From positions 32,119 through 96,118 of the forward strand of contig NZ_BAAAXG010000009.1 in assembly GCF_039535475.1 (NCBI RefSeq): a stretch of 64,000 nt of DNA, given 5' to 3'. The number at the start of each line of letters is the position of its first letter. The stretch's first letter is position 1. The notes under the pieces are model-generated. The model saw only the letters and a list, made by a program, of their open reading frames with translations, ran no database searches and was not told where the DNA came from. Positions 51,387 through 59,242 of the stretch are shown here, in pieces. A program made the translations under genes and the position numbers. Source of the stretch: Streptomyces showdoensis. Its GTDB lineage: Bacteria; Actinomycetota; Actinomycetes; Streptomycetales; Streptomycetaceae.

Positions 51387-51415
51387 GGCCGCCCCGCCTA
51401 GCCCGCGGGGCGGCC
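51387..51415 (-). other. Intergenic stem-loop
   Basis: Perfect 11-bp stem (GGCCGCCCCGC and complement) with a 7-base loop between genes ending at 51431 and starting at 51357. Confidence 0.6.
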
Positions 51416-51430
51416 GGCTTGCGTGCGGGG

Positions 51431-51877
51431 TCAGGCGGCGGGGTGGTCGGGGCAGTAGTCGCGGCCCTCCACATCCGTCCAGCCGTCGGCAGCGAGCGTC
51501 CGGCGGTGGTTCGCGTCCCGCTCCTCGCGGGTCGCGGACATGCCGGCGGTGATCGCGTAGCCGGTGCAGTCCTCGTGGTCGCAGGTGGTCTGGATGGTGG
51601 CGGTGCGGTTGCTGCGCATGGCTGCTCCTGTGTGTGCGGGTAGTGGAACCGGGCGGTCAGACGGCGGGGCGGAGTACGAGCCCCAGGACGATGGCCGAGG
51701 CGCCTGGGTGGGCGGAGCCCAGGTGTGCCAGCGGGCCGACGCCTTCCACTGCTGGAAGTGCGCGCGCTGGTCGGTGCCGCACCAGCGGCAGCCGTACGGG
51801 GTCGGCGGCTGACCGTCGGGGTAGACGACCGCGCCTCGGCGGAGGCCTGTGGCGGGGTCCCGGGTGACGAGGGACAT
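51431..51877 (-). CDS. Apparent fusion of two small zinc-binding proteins
   Basis: 148 residues. The first half (MSLVTRDPATGLRRG, YGCRWCGTDQRAHFQQW) looks like a complete small Streptomyces phage protein. The second half starts at an internal ATG (51619) with its own AGGAGC site and has CDHEDCTGYA and YCPDHPAA. The two are joined in frame by a low-complexity stretch (SSWGSYSAPPSD). The internal ribosome site suggests that the halves were once separate genes, joined by a small indel; a 62-residue product from 51619 is likely as well. Confidence 0.5.
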   Translation of the reverse strand: MSLVTRDPATGLRRGAVVYPDGQPPTPYGCRWCGTDQRAHFQQWKASARWHTWAPPTQAPRPSSWGSYSAPPSDRPVPLPAHTGAAMRSNRTATIQTTCDHEDCTGYAITAGMSATREERDANHRRTLAADGWTDVEGRDYCPDHPAA

Positions 51878-51897
51878 GTGGTTCTCCAAGGGGCGGT

Positions 51898-52656
51898 TCA
51901 GGTGGTGGGGATGTCGGCGATGAGGACGGTGGCGTTGTCGGCGTACGGGTTGTCCGGGCGGGCGGCGAGCGACGTCTTGACGGCGCCGTCGGCGAACTTG
52001 CGGGCGAGGCTGCGCAGGCTGGGGCCTGTGAGCAGCGGGGCGAGGTCCTGCTCGGCGTCCTCGTACGGTTCGTAGGCGCCGTCGGAGGCGAGGAGCAGCC
52101 GGACGGGGCCGGGCGGCAGGGTGTGGGTCTCGATGGGCGGGTGTCCGAAGTGCTCAGTGCACTCGCCTTCGGTGAGGGTGCTGCCGAGGTACGAGGTGAT
52201 GACGTTGCGGTTCCCGCCGCGGTGGCCGTTCTGGGGCGGCCAGACGCGGCGGAGGTTGTGGTCGCGGGTGAGGCGGATGGCGGGGCCGTCGGGGGTGAGG
52301 GTGTAGGCGCGGGAGTCGCCGCACCAGGCGAGGGAGAGGCGCGCGCCGGGCGCGGTGACGGCGACGACGGCGGCGGCCGCGGGCATCCCGTCGCGGGTGA
52401 AAGGGTCGTTCCTGTCCGGCTCGGCGGCGTAGCGCAGGTACTCGGTCCGCAGGCCGTGCTCGGCGTCGCCGGTGCGGGCGGCGGCGCGGGCGAGGCTCCG
52501 GGCGGCCGTGCGGGTCCAGTCCCGGATGGTGGGCGTGGAGCCGATGCCGTCGAGGAGTGCGTATGCGGTGGTGCCGTCGGGGGCGGTGAACACGGCGGTG
52601 GCGTCGCACTGGTGGGAGCGCAGCCCGATGTTCTGGGCGGTCGCGTACGTGGCCAT
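51898..52656 (-). CDS. PP2C-type serine/threonine phosphatase
   Basis: 252 residues. PP2C metal motifs are visible in order: AYALLDGIGS, SLAWCGDSRAY, LTRDHNLRR, LLLASDGAYE, YADNATVLIA. The metal-binding Asp residues are conserved; the usual DGHGG is DGIGS. It removes phosphate from Ser/Thr proteins and may counter host kinases such as Pkn proteins. No kinase is in the window. ATG follows GGAGAAAC. It lies between structured gaps and the zinc gene. Confidence 0.85.
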   Translation of the reverse strand: MATYATAQNIGLRSHQCDATAVFTAPDGTTAYALLDGIGSTPTIRDWTRTAARSLARAAARTGDAEHGLRTEYLRYAAEPDRNDPFTRDGMPAAAAVVAVTAPGARLSLAWCGDSRAYTLTPDGPAIRLTRDHNLRRVWPPQNGHRGGNRNVITSYLGSTLTEGECTEHFGHPPIETHTLPPGPVRLLLASDGAYEPYEDAEQDLAPLLTGPSLRSLARKFADGAVKTSLAARPDNPYADNATVLIADIPTT

Positions 52657-52692
52657 GCTGTTTCTCCGCTCAGTCGAGGTCGGCGGGGGTGG

Positions 52693-52730
52693 GCCGCGCG
52701 CCCCGGAAGGGGGAGTACGGGGCGCGCGGC
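52693..52730 (-). terminator. Hairpin 1 of three between 52894 and 52656 genes
   Basis: Perfect 12-bp stem (GCCGCGCGCCCC and complement) with a 14-base loop. It is the last of three successive GC hairpins on the minus-strand transcript after the small gene. Confidence 0.6.
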
Positions 52731-52819
52731 CGGGGTTGGGCGGCACTCGTCGGAAGCGGGGTCGGTGCGCGGAAGGGGGAGTCGCGCGGGCCCGCGATAT
52801 CCGGGTGCCTGCCCGGGGT

Positions 52820-52854
52820 CCGCCCTCCCCGGGTGGGGGGAGTGGGGAGGGCGG
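52820..52854 (-). terminator. Hairpin 2 of three
   Basis: Perfect 11-bp stem (CCGCCCTCCCC and complement) with a 13-base loop. Confidence 0.6.
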
Positions 52855-52855
52855 T

Positions 52856-52882
52856 CGGCTCCCCGTTGCGGGCGGGGAGCCG
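52856..52882 (-). terminator. Hairpin 3 of three, directly after the 52894 stop
   Basis: Perfect 9-bp stem (CGGCTCCCC and complement), 9-base loop, 11 bp past the stop of the small gene. Confidence 0.6.
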
Positions 52883-52893
52883 GTCTGGGGCGG

Positions 52894-53073
52894 CTAGCGG
52901 ACGCGGACGGTGTAGTCGCGGGCGTTGTAGCCGAAGTCGGCCCACTGGGAGGCGTGCTCGGGGGCGACGGTCTCGATCAGGTGGGTGGTGATGGTGTCGA
53001 CCTGGTCGGTGGGGACGTCGCGGTGGGTGGTGACGGTGTAGCCGTTGGGCTCGATGAGGGTGACGGTGGCCAT
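52894..53073 (-). CDS. 59-residue protein, first gene after dyad C
   Basis: 59 residues, beta-rich then helical (ATVTLIEPNGYTVTTHRDV; VDTITTHLIETVAPEH) ending DYTVRVR. No domain known. It has a GGAAGGGGAA site and is the first gene behind dyad C; three hairpins follow it, so it is mostly transcribed alone. Confidence 0.55.
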   Translation of the reverse strand: MATVTLIEPNGYTVTTHRDVPTDQVDTITTHLIETVAPEHASQWADFGYNARDYTVRVR

Positions 53074-53137
53074 GTGGGTTCCCCTTCCATCCCTGGGCTG
53101 TTGCCCGTTGGGTCGTTGTCGGCTCCGCCAGCCTAAT

Positions 53138-53169
53138 CCATAACCTATTGCTCGCACAATAGGTTATGA
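53138..53169 (-). promoter_or_regulatory. Dyad C: operator/promoter
   Basis: CCATAACCTATTG, CTCGCA, CAATAGGTTATGA. Minus-strand TTGTGC, 17 bases and TTAGGC make the promoter. The upstream flank CGTTGTCGGCTCC is shared with dyad D. Confidence 0.7.
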
Positions 53170-53183
53170 AGTTCGAGGGGAAA

Positions 53184-53212
53184 AGAAGGGCCCGGCCCCA
53201 CCCGGGACCGGG
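53184..53212 (-). terminator. Terminator after ssb
   Basis: GGCCCGG stem pairs with CCGGGCC around a GC loop; on the minus strand it exits into CTTCTTTT. It separates the ssb-containing operon from dyad C. Confidence 0.75.
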
Positions 53213-53230
53213 CCACACACCAACACCCCG

Positions 53231-53776
53231 TCAGAACGGCGGCTCGTCCACTCCCCCGCCACCCCACGACCCGCCACCACCGGACCCAGCACCGGCGCCC
53301 CACGAACCGCCCCCCGCCCCACCGCCCGTACCCGGCGTACCCGACGTCCACGGATCCTGCACCGACTCCGCCCCCTGCTCCCGCCGCGCCGACTCGTACG
53401 CCCCACGCCCCGCGCCGGCCTTCGTCACCCTCGCCGTCGCCGACCGCAGCGACGGCCCCACCTCCTCCACCTCCAGCTCGAACACCGTCCGCTTCACACC
53501 CTCCCGGTCCTCGTACGACCGCTGCCGAAGCCGACCCACCACGAGCACCCGCATCCCCTTCTGCAAGGACTCCGCCACGTGCTCCGCCGCCTGCCGCCAC
53601 ACCGTGCACGGCAGGAACAGCGACTCGCCGTCCCGCCACTCGTTCGTCTGCCGGTCGAACGTCCTCGGCGTCGACGCAATCCGGAACTTCGCCACCGCCG
53701 CCCCCGCCGGCGTGAACCGCAGCTCGGGATCATCCACCAGGTTCCCGACCACCGTCATCACGGTCTCTCCAGCCAT
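53231..53776 (-). CDS. ssb: Single-stranded DNA-binding protein
   Basis: 181 residues. An OB fold ([53 protein letters not shown]) and a Gly-rich flexible tail that ends VDEPPF, the acidic tip by which SSB recruits replication proteins. It differs from typical host SSBs in details, so it is the element's own copy. It ends the 59121-to-53231 operon. Confidence 0.93.
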   Translation of the reverse strand: MAGETVMTVVGNLVDDPELRFTPAGAAVAKFRIASTPRTFDRQTNEWRDGESLFLPCTVWRQAAEHVAESLQKGMRVLVVGRLRQRSYEDREGVKRTVFELEVEEVGPSLRSATARVTKAGAGRGAYESARREQGAESVQDPWTSGTPGTGGGAGGGSWGAGAGSGGGGSWGGGGVDEPPF

Positions 53777-53802
53777 GCGTCCTGCTCCTCTCTCCTCGCC
53801 GC

Positions 53803-54360
53803 TCAGGCGACGTTCCCGATCTGTCCCACCGGCTGCCTCGGAACAGGCCGGCCTTCCGCGAGTGCACGCTCCTTCGCGCGCGTCCACGCCTTCTGGACGG
53901 CCGCGACAGTCATCCCGAGGCGCTCCGCGACGTCCTCGTACGGCATGCCGCGCCGGATCCCGACGTCCACGGCGAACGCGCGCTCCGGCGAAGACAGCCA
54001 CACCGAGTCCCCCGGGGTCAGAGCCCGGTCCACCGCCACCACGTCAATGCCATGGCCGCGCGGCGCGGCGTTCGGCACGGCATCCCGCACCCTGCGCGCC
54101 GACCGCGACGTCGATACCGGCACGTGGTCGCCGTACTCGTCGAAGTCCACCCACCTCAGCGCGTCCAGCACAGGCCTCTCCGGGTCAGCCAGTGCGGCAA
54201 CCACGACGGCCAGGGCCTCTAGCTCGTGCCGGGTGAGCCCCTGGAGCCGGGACCGGATGTCCTGCGCCGACCCCTCGTGCACGTCGACGATCAGGCCGGC
54301 GGCCTCCGGCAGCATCGCCTGCGCCATGTCGCCGCGTGCCTCCGCGCTGAGCTCGCCCAT
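53803..54360 (-). CDS. Sigma-like helix-turn-helix protein
   Basis: 185 residues. The C-terminus ([26 protein letters not shown]) is a sigma70 region-4-type helix pair; the N-terminal two thirds are helical, with no region 2 seen. It may modify host transcription. Its ATG overlaps the WhiB stop by a single base, so translation is coupled. Confidence 0.6.
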   Translation of the reverse strand: MGELSAEARGDMAQAMLPEAAGLIVDVHEGSAQDIRSRLQGLTRHELEALAVVVAALADPERPVLDALRWVDFDEYGDHVPVSTSRSARRVRDAVPNAAPRGHGIDVVAVDRALTPGDSVWLSSPERAFAVDVGIRRGMPYEDVAERLGMTVAAVQKAWTRAKERALAEGRPVPRQPVGQIGNVA

Positions 54361-55034
54361 CACGCCGCCACCTCCAGCGCCGCCACCATCGACTTGTTCA
54401 CGAAGGTGATGGCCTTCTCGGCGCAGGAGACGCTGACACCCAGGTACGCCGACACGTCGAACCGGTTCCCGCCCGCCTTCAGCACCCGCGCGATCTCCGG
54501 CCCGTGTGCATCCGCGACCCGCTGCCACTTCGGGGTGAGCTCACCGTCCGCCCGCAGCTGCGCCCGAGTGCCGTCCAGGTCCAGCCACCACAGCGCCAGA
54601 CGCGTCGTCACCAGGTGCTGGGGAGTCGTGCCGCCGATCGCCCTGGTGATCTCGTCCAGGGTGAGGCGCTGCTCGTGAAGATGGCGCAGCTTCCTCATCC
54701 AGTCCCAGCCGATCAGCTGCCCGGCCTTCGTGACGTCGGGCCGGGCGCCGTGCAGACGCTCCTCCCACACCAGGGCGAGGCGCTGCGGGGCGGTCAGTCC
54801 GGCGGCCATGCCCCACCGGTCCTGGCTCCAGGCCTCCTCGGCCGCGGTGCCGCTCAGGCACTGCATCAGCACGGGGCAGCGAACGCACACCTGCCGGGCG
54901 GTCTTCTGCCCGTCCACGGAGCCGTCGTAGAACGCGTCCCGCCCGACGCTGGCGCAGGCAGCGCTGCCCCGCCAGGTGTCGCCAGTCCGGGCAGAAACGG
55001 CCGGTGTTATGGGACGGCGGGTGAGCGTGATCAT
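54360..55034 (-). CDS. WhiB-like iron-sulfur regulator with extra C-terminal domain
   Basis: 224 residues. The WhiB core has Cys27, Cys50, Cys53 and Cys59 (AACASVG; VCVRCPVLMQC) and the turn WGMAAG (usual G(V/I)WGG changed). Wbl proteins bind a 4Fe-4S cluster and sigma factor. Phage versions such as WhiB of TM4 interfere with host WhiB2. The additional C-terminal 110 residues (LTLDEITRAIGGTTPQHL) include a second helix-turn-helix. Overlaps RusA-like and sigma-like genes. Confidence 0.85.
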   Translation of the reverse strand: MITLTRRPITPAVSARTGDTWRGSAACASVGRDAFYDGSVDGQKTARQVCVRCPVLMQCLSGTAAEEAWSQDRWGMAAGLTAPQRLALVWEERLHGARPDVTKAGQLIGWDWMRKLRHLHEQRLTLDEITRAIGGTTPQHLVTTRLALWWLDLDGTRAQLRADGELTPKWQRVADAHGPEIARVLKAGGNRFDVSAYLGVSVSCAEKAITFVNKSMVAALEVAA

Positions 55035-55561
55035 GAGGGGTCTCCGAGGGTGTAGAGGCGGATGACGGCGCCGGGCGCGGGGAGGGCTTCGGGGTGTTCG
55101 CCGGGGTAGACCTTGCGTACGGTGAGGTCGACGATCTGGGAGTCGTCCTTGATGACGCCGGACTCGGACAGGGAGTCGAGGACGGCGCGGGCGTGGTGGT
55201 CGACGTCGGTGCTGTACCGGGTGATGGGCCAGGACCGGCGCCGCTTGGGGGCGTTGGCCGGCTTGGGCACGGTGATGGTGATCTGCGCGCCGGTGGGGAT
55301 GTTGGCGTAGAGGCCGTGGGCGTCCTTGGCGGTGCGGCAGATCACGCAGGTGCCGGTGCGGCGGGGGTCGAGGTACCCGTGGACGCCGGTCTTCTTGCGG
55401 ACGGCTGTGATGATGGCGGCCCGCCAGGGCTTGAGGGTCTTCTCGTTGGTGTGGCGGGCTCCGCGGCCCTTGCCGAGGAAGGAGATCTGTCCTTGTCCGG
55501 CGGGCGTGCCCTGGACGGTGATGACGACGGCCTGGTGCCAGGTGTCGGTGGGGGTGGTCAC
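55031..55561 (-). CDS. RusA-like Holliday junction resolvase
   Basis: 176 residues. RusA motifs: VQGTPAGQGQISFLGKGRG, then STDVDHHARAVLDSL and SGVIKDDSQIVDL with the catalytic Asp residues. It cuts branched DNA formed in replication and recombination. A Cys pair (TCVICRTAKD) is inserted in the middle. GTG start; ATGA overlap with the WhiB gene downstream. Confidence 0.8.
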   Translation of the reverse strand: MTTPTDTWHQAVVITVQGTPAGQGQISFLGKGRGARHTNEKTLKPWRAAIITAVRKKTGVHGYLDPRRTGTCVICRTAKDAHGLYANIPTGAQITITVPKPANAPKRRRSWPITRYSTDVDHHARAVLDSLSESGVIKDDSQIVDLTVRKVYPGEHPEALPAPGAVIRLYTLGDPS

Positions 55562-55893
55562 GTGGCGTCCGCCTTCCTGGCGGCAGCGCGCTCGTCGTAG
55601 TCGGCGATCCACTGGTCGGGGTCGTGGCCGAGGGCCTGGGCGGTGCGGTAGGCGGGGCCGCCGATGTCGCCGACGGTGAAGATGCTGTCGAGGTGGTCGG
55701 CGAGGCTGTTGGCGATGTCGGGGGCGTGTCGGCGGAGCATCTCCATGGCCATGGCGGCGATAAGGCCGTTGATGGCGCTGTGGCTGTGGGCGCCGTGGGG
55801 CCAGGTGATGAGGAGGCGGTAGCGGTCGGGGGTGCTGACGCTGGTGTTGTGGTTGCCTCGGTTGTTCGGACGGGGTCCTCGGCGTCGGGCCAT
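55558..55893 (-). CDS. Small unknown early protein
   Basis: 111 residues. Basic start (ARRRGPRPNNRGNH), then helices (INGLIAAMAMEMLRRHAPD). No domain recognised. Overlaps both neighbours. Confidence 0.5.
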   Translation of the reverse strand: MARRRGPRPNNRGNHNTSVSTPDRYRLLITWPHGAHSHSAINGLIAAMAMEMLRRHAPDIANSLADHLDSIFTVGDIGGPAYRTAQALGHDPDQWIADYDERAAARKADAT

Positions 55894-56885
55894 CACGCAC
55901 CGACCGGGTAGTCGTCGTGGATGCGGCCGTCGAGGTCGCGGCCGGCGGCCTTCTTGCCGGCGCGCTTCATCTCGACGCGGTGTCCGAGGTCGTCGACGGG
56001 GTCGCCGAAGGCGATGTTGCCCTTCTCGCGGGGGCCGCCGATGACGAGGTAGCCGGTGGGCGCGTAGTCGCCCCACTGCTTGAACAGGAACGGGACGTGG
56101 GCGGCGGCGCACTGGTCGCGGAGGGTGCGGAACCAGTCGGGGTGCGCGGGGCGGGCGCCGTGCCCGGACTCGCCCCCGGCGACGACCCAGTCGACGCCGG
56201 GGCGGGAGGCGGGGTGGCAGGAGCAGGAGCAGCGGCCCCAGACGTGCCTGTCGTGGTAGTCGACGGGGCCGAGCGGGGCGCAGCGGACGCAGGCGGGGAG
56301 CTGGGGGCGCTTGAGCCACGGGTGGAGGTCGACGGGGCCGAGGAGGGGTTCGGCGGAGATCCAGCGGACGGCGGCGGGGGTGCCGAGGAGGACGGGGACG
56401 CGGATGTCCGCCCACTGCTGGTTCTCGACAGACACGCCGAGCCACAGGTTGGGCAGGGGCCAGGCCCAGTCGGCGTCGGGGAGACCCTTGCCGCGGGCGA
56501 GCGTACACACCTGGGCGGTGAAGTTCGGGTCGGTGAACAGGGACCGCATGCGGGCGTGCCGCTTGGTGAGGAGCTGGAAGGTGTGGCGGCGGGCGGCGGC
56601 CATGACGGCAACGATGTTCGCGATCCAGGCCTCGTCGACGTCCTGGTGGAACAGGTCCGACATGGAGTTGACGAAGACCTTCGCCGGGCGCCGCCAGGAG
56701 AGCGGGGCGTTGACCTTCTCGTCGCGGATGCGGACGTCGAATCCGTGGGGGAAAGCGGCGGTGCCGCGGAAGCGCTCGGCGATGGTCTTGGCGTAGCAGT
56801 GGTCGCAGCCGGCCGAGATCTGGGTGCAGCCCGTCGTCGGGTTCCAGGTGCGGTCGGTCCACTCGATGGTGGTGGTGTCAGCCAT
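55893..56885 (-). CDS. DUF5131 (phage Gp37/Gp68) family protein
   Basis: 330 residues. The signature start TIEWTDRTWNPTTGC with CTQISAGCDHCYAKTIAERF, a CxxxxxxCxxC iron-sulfur-like site, VFVNSMSDLFHQD and FQLLTKRH define the family. Related to radical SAM-like proteins; its reaction is unknown. Widespread in phages. A second Cys group (ACVRCAPLG; CSCSCH) is present in the middle. Overlap of one base with the following gene. Confidence 0.85.
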   Translation of the reverse strand: MADTTTIEWTDRTWNPTTGCTQISAGCDHCYAKTIAERFRGTAAFPHGFDVRIRDEKVNAPLSWRRPAKVFVNSMSDLFHQDVDEAWIANIVAVMAAARRHTFQLLTKRHARMRSLFTDPNFTAQVCTLARGKGLPDADWAWPLPNLWLGVSVENQQWADIRVPVLLGTPAAVRWISAEPLLGPVDLHPWLKRPQLPACVRCAPLGPVDYHDRHVWGRCSCSCHPASRPGVDWVVAGGESGHGARPAHPDWFRTLRDQCAAAHVPFLFKQWGDYAPTGYLVIGGPREKGNIAFGDPVDDLGHRVEMKRAGKKAAGRDLDGRIHDDYPVGA

Positions 56886-57354
56886 GGGAGTGCTCCTGGG
56901 CGTGGTCGGCGCGGAGGGTGGTGACGTCGAGGGGCTGGGTGTCCGCGCCGGGGCCGTGGGGGAAGGCGTCGGCGAGGGGCCGGACGGCGGGCGTCGGCTC
57001 GGGCCGTGTGGGCGGCCGGTGGGCCGAGGTGCAGGCGGCGGCGTCGGCCTGGGCGTTGCGGAGGTCGGCGAGGGTGGCGACGGGGTGCGGGTGCCGTACG
57101 CCGGCCGCGCAGGGGGTGAGTGCGGTGAGGGGGGTGCCGGGGCTGTAGGCGAGGGCGGCGCCGGTGGGGAGGATCTGGAGGAGGGAGCCGTCGGCCTGCT
57201 GCTCCCAGCCGGTGATGGTGAGGCGGGTGACTCCGGCGCGGAGGGCGGCGGTGTACGCGGCCGTCTGCGCCTCGGTGATGAACGGCCGGTGGTCGGCGGC
57301 GGGGTGGGGGCGGACGGGTATCGGCGCGGGGGCGGCGTGGGTGCTGGTGGTCAC
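56878..57354 (-). CDS. Unknown early protein
   Basis: 158 residues. A compact domain (TEAQTAAYTAALRAGVTRLTI; LLQILPTGAALAYSPGTPL) then a Pro/Thr-rich tail. GTG start. No family recognised. Confidence 0.5.
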   Translation of the reverse strand: MTTSTHAAPAPIPVRPHPAADHRPFITEAQTAAYTAALRAGVTRLTITGWEQQADGSLLQILPTGAALAYSPGTPLTALTPCAAGVRHPHPVATLADLRNAQADAAACTSAHRPPTRPEPTPAVRPLADAFPHGPGADTQPLDVTTLRADHAQEHSHG

Positions 57355-57479
57355 GGCTGGTCTCCGTCCGGAGGGTCCTGGGGCGGGAGAGTGCGGGTGC
57401 CGAGGCCGTGCTGGGAGAGCGCGACCAGGGCGGCGGCGATGAGGCCGAGGACGATGGCGATGGCGGCGGGCCCGGTCAC
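57351..57479 (-). CDS. 42-residue membrane peptide
   Basis: 42 residues: one membrane helix (PAAIAIVLGLIAAALVALSQH) then a Pro/Asp-rich tail. GTG start overlapping the previous stop; its own stop overlaps the next GTG. Under the length limit of routine calling but linked on both sides. Confidence 0.5.
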   Translation of the reverse strand: MTGPAAIAIVLGLIAAALVALSQHGLGTRTLPPQDPPDGDQP

Positions 57480-57883
57480 GAGCGCTCCGCGTGGCGGGTA
57501 CGCCGGATCCGGATGTCGTCCTGCTCTCCGCCGAGGAGCCAGTGGGCGACCTTGACGCGGTCCTCGCGGTCGAAGAGCAGCGCCACGGGCTGTGCGTTGT
57601 CAGCGATGGCGCCGATGGTGAGGACCGGGTCCTCCTCGGGCGCGGGCTCCATGGCGATGTCGAAGCGGGACACGATGAGCGGTTCGGGACCGGTCGCGTG
57701 GGGTTCGATCGGGCCGGCGTCGATGTCGATGCCCCGCTCGCGGAACCAGCGGCAGAGGGTGTCGACGGCGTCGACGGCATTCCATGTCCCGTCCTCCTCC
57801 TCGTCGGCCTGGATGAGGTTGAACAGGGTGACGATCGCTTCGCCTTCGGGCGTGGTCGGGTCGATGCGCAGGTTGTGCGCCAT
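57476..57883 (-). CDS. Unknown early protein
   Basis: 135 residues, acidic. Helical start (EGEAIVTLFNLIQADEEED) and a strand-rich end (VLTIGAIADNAQPVALLFDRED). No domain known. In the operon between small membrane and DUF5131 genes. Confidence 0.5.
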   Translation of the reverse strand: MAHNLRIDPTTPEGEAIVTLFNLIQADEEEDGTWNAVDAVDTLCRWFRERGIDIDAGPIEPHATGPEPLIVSRFDIAMEPAPEEDPVLTIGAIADNAQPVALLFDREDRVKVAHWLLGGEQDDIRIRRTRHAERS

Positions 57884-57905
57884 GGCTGTGTCCTCGGGGC
57901 GTGGG

Positions 57906-58172
57906 CTACTGGGGGCGGGGGCGCTCGGTGTGGGCGTTCTCGGTCTCGACGGCGACGTGACCCTGCTCCTCGCGGCGGATCTCCAAGACGCGGTCGGCGT
58001 AGCCGAGGGCGTAGCCGGTGGAGGGGTGGAGGTCGGCGATGACGGCGGCGCGGTGGGCGAGTTCGGTGAGGGTGGCGCCCTGGGCGTGCTCGTCGTAGGC
58101 GTCGGCGCGGCCGGCGTAGAGGTCGGGGTCGTGGCCGCCGGTGATGCTCGTGGTGAGGGTCATGAGGCTCAT
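57906..58172 (-). CDS. Small unknown early protein
   Basis: 88 residues. LYAGRADAYDEHAQGATLTEL and STGYALGYADRVLEIRRE, helical. Seen often in Streptomyces phages and plasmids; function not known. Confidence 0.5.
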   Translation of the reverse strand: MSLMTLTTSITGGHDPDLYAGRADAYDEHAQGATLTELAHRAAVIADLHPSTGYALGYADRVLEIRREEQGHVAVETENAHTERPRPQ

Positions 58173-58195
58173 GGCGGAACTCCGTTCTGGGCGGG

Positions 58196-58227
58196 CGCCG
58201 GGGGCGGGGGCGGGCGGGCCCCCGGCG
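58196..58227 (-). other. Intergenic stem-loop
   Basis: 10-bp perfect stem (CGCCGGGGGC and complement), 12-base loop, between genes ending at 58244 and starting at 58172. Confidence 0.55.
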
Positions 58228-58243
58228 TGCGGTGGACGGGTGG

Positions 58244-58678
58244 TCAGGCGGCGGGGCGCAGGTCGGGGATGTCGGTGCACGCGTCAGCGGTCTGCGCGGC
58301 CCGGCCCAGGACGCCGATGGCGTCGGAGGTGTTGGGGCAGCGGTCAAGGAAGAAGTCGGGTTCGAGGACCCAGAAGGCGAGGTGCTCGATGTGGTCGTCG
58401 ATGCCAGTGCCCTGGTCGTGCGAGGGGTAGGTCGGCAGGACGGCGGAGACCCAGCGGATGGCGTCCGTGACCAACTCGTTCGCGTCGATGAGCTGCCGGG
58501 CGATCTTGGGGGCGTTGATGAAGCAGTCCGGGGTGGTGCCGGTGGCGGCGCGGTAGATGGCGGCGACGATGTCGAGGCGTCCATCGGGGTCGGCGAAGTT
58601 GCCGAGGTCGGAGTCGAGGAGGCCGTGCTCGTGCAGGACCTGCTGGGCGGCGCGGAGGAGGCGGGCGGTCTCGGACAT
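58244..58678 (-). CDS. DUF6197-like early protein
   Basis: 144 residues. LLRAAQQVLHEHGLLDSDLG and RLDIVAAIYRAATGTTPDCF resemble the N-terminal half of DUF6197; the end (LIDANELVTDAIRWVSAVLP) agrees less. If so, there is one in the transfer operon and one in the early operon. Function unknown. Confidence 0.45.
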   Translation of the reverse strand: MSETARLLRAAQQVLHEHGLLDSDLGNFADPDGRLDIVAAIYRAATGTTPDCFINAPKIARQLIDANELVTDAIRWVSAVLPTYPSHDQGTGIDDHIEHLAFWVLEPDFFLDRCPNTSDAIGVLGRAAQTADACTDIPDLRPAA

Positions 58679-58718
58679 GGGTGTCTCCCGGTGCGTTCGG
58701 GGTGGGTCTGTGGTTGGT

Positions 58719-58767
58719 CCGGTCCGGCCGCCAGGGAGCGGGTTCCTCGACCTGGCGGCCGGACCGG
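58719..58767 (-). other. Long intergenic stem-loop
   Basis: Perfect 17-bp stem (CCGGTCCGGCCGCCAGG and complement) with a 15-base loop, between genes ending at 58777 and starting at 58678. The longest of the intergenic hairpins. Confidence 0.65.
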
Positions 58768-58776
58768 TGCTGGGGG

Positions 58777-59121
58777 TCAGTCCTCGTCGGGGACGGGGTG
58801 CTCGTCGGCGCAGCGGGCGCACTGGAGGAGCGGCAGGTTGTAGCCGTTGGAGTCCTCCACCGTGCGGAGGCCGGGGGCGGCGGTGTCGAAGAGGGCGCCG
58901 CAGTGGCAGTCGGGGCAGGCGCACTTGGCGATGTCGTGGCCGCGCGGGATGTCGAGCTTGGCGAGGCTGGCGGCCGTCTCCATGAGGATGCGGAACTCGG
59001 CGTTGTCGACGGTGTTGTCGGCCTGCTCCAGGGCGTGGTCGAGGAGGGCCTTGGTGTGGGGGCCGAGCTCGCCGTAGTCGGCGGTCTGGCTGGTCGGGCG
59101 GGCGGGGCTTATGACGCTCAT
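58777..59121 (-). CDS. Zinc-binding-like protein, first gene after dyad D
   Basis: 114 residues. Helical start (LGPHTKALLDHALEQADNTV), then CACPDCHCGALFD with LLQCARCADEH, which makes a zinc ribbon likely. First gene of the operon that contains SSB, RusA, WhiB and DUF5131. Confidence 0.55.
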   Translation of the reverse strand: MSVISPARPTSQTADYGELGPHTKALLDHALEQADNTVDNAEFRILMETAASLAKLDIPRGHDIAKCACPDCHCGALFDTAAPGLRTVEDSNGYNLPLLQCARCADEHPVPDED

Positions 59122-59195
59122 CGCTGCGCTCCTGAACTGGGAACTCCCACCTGCCCGTTGCTGGGCTGGTGCGTTGTCGGCTCCACCACCATAAG

Positions 59196-59227
59196 CCATA
59201 ACCTATGGCACGAGCAATAGGTTATGG
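59196..59227 (-). promoter_or_regulatory. Dyad D: operator/promoter of the early operon
   Basis: CCATAACCTATGG, CACGAG, CAATAGGTTATGG. Minus-strand TTGCTC, 17 bases and TTATGG. Upstream flank CGTTGTCGGCTCC as at dyad C. It heads the largest early operon, about 6 kb. Confidence 0.75.
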
Positions 59228-59242
59228 CTGTGTGGGGGCAGC

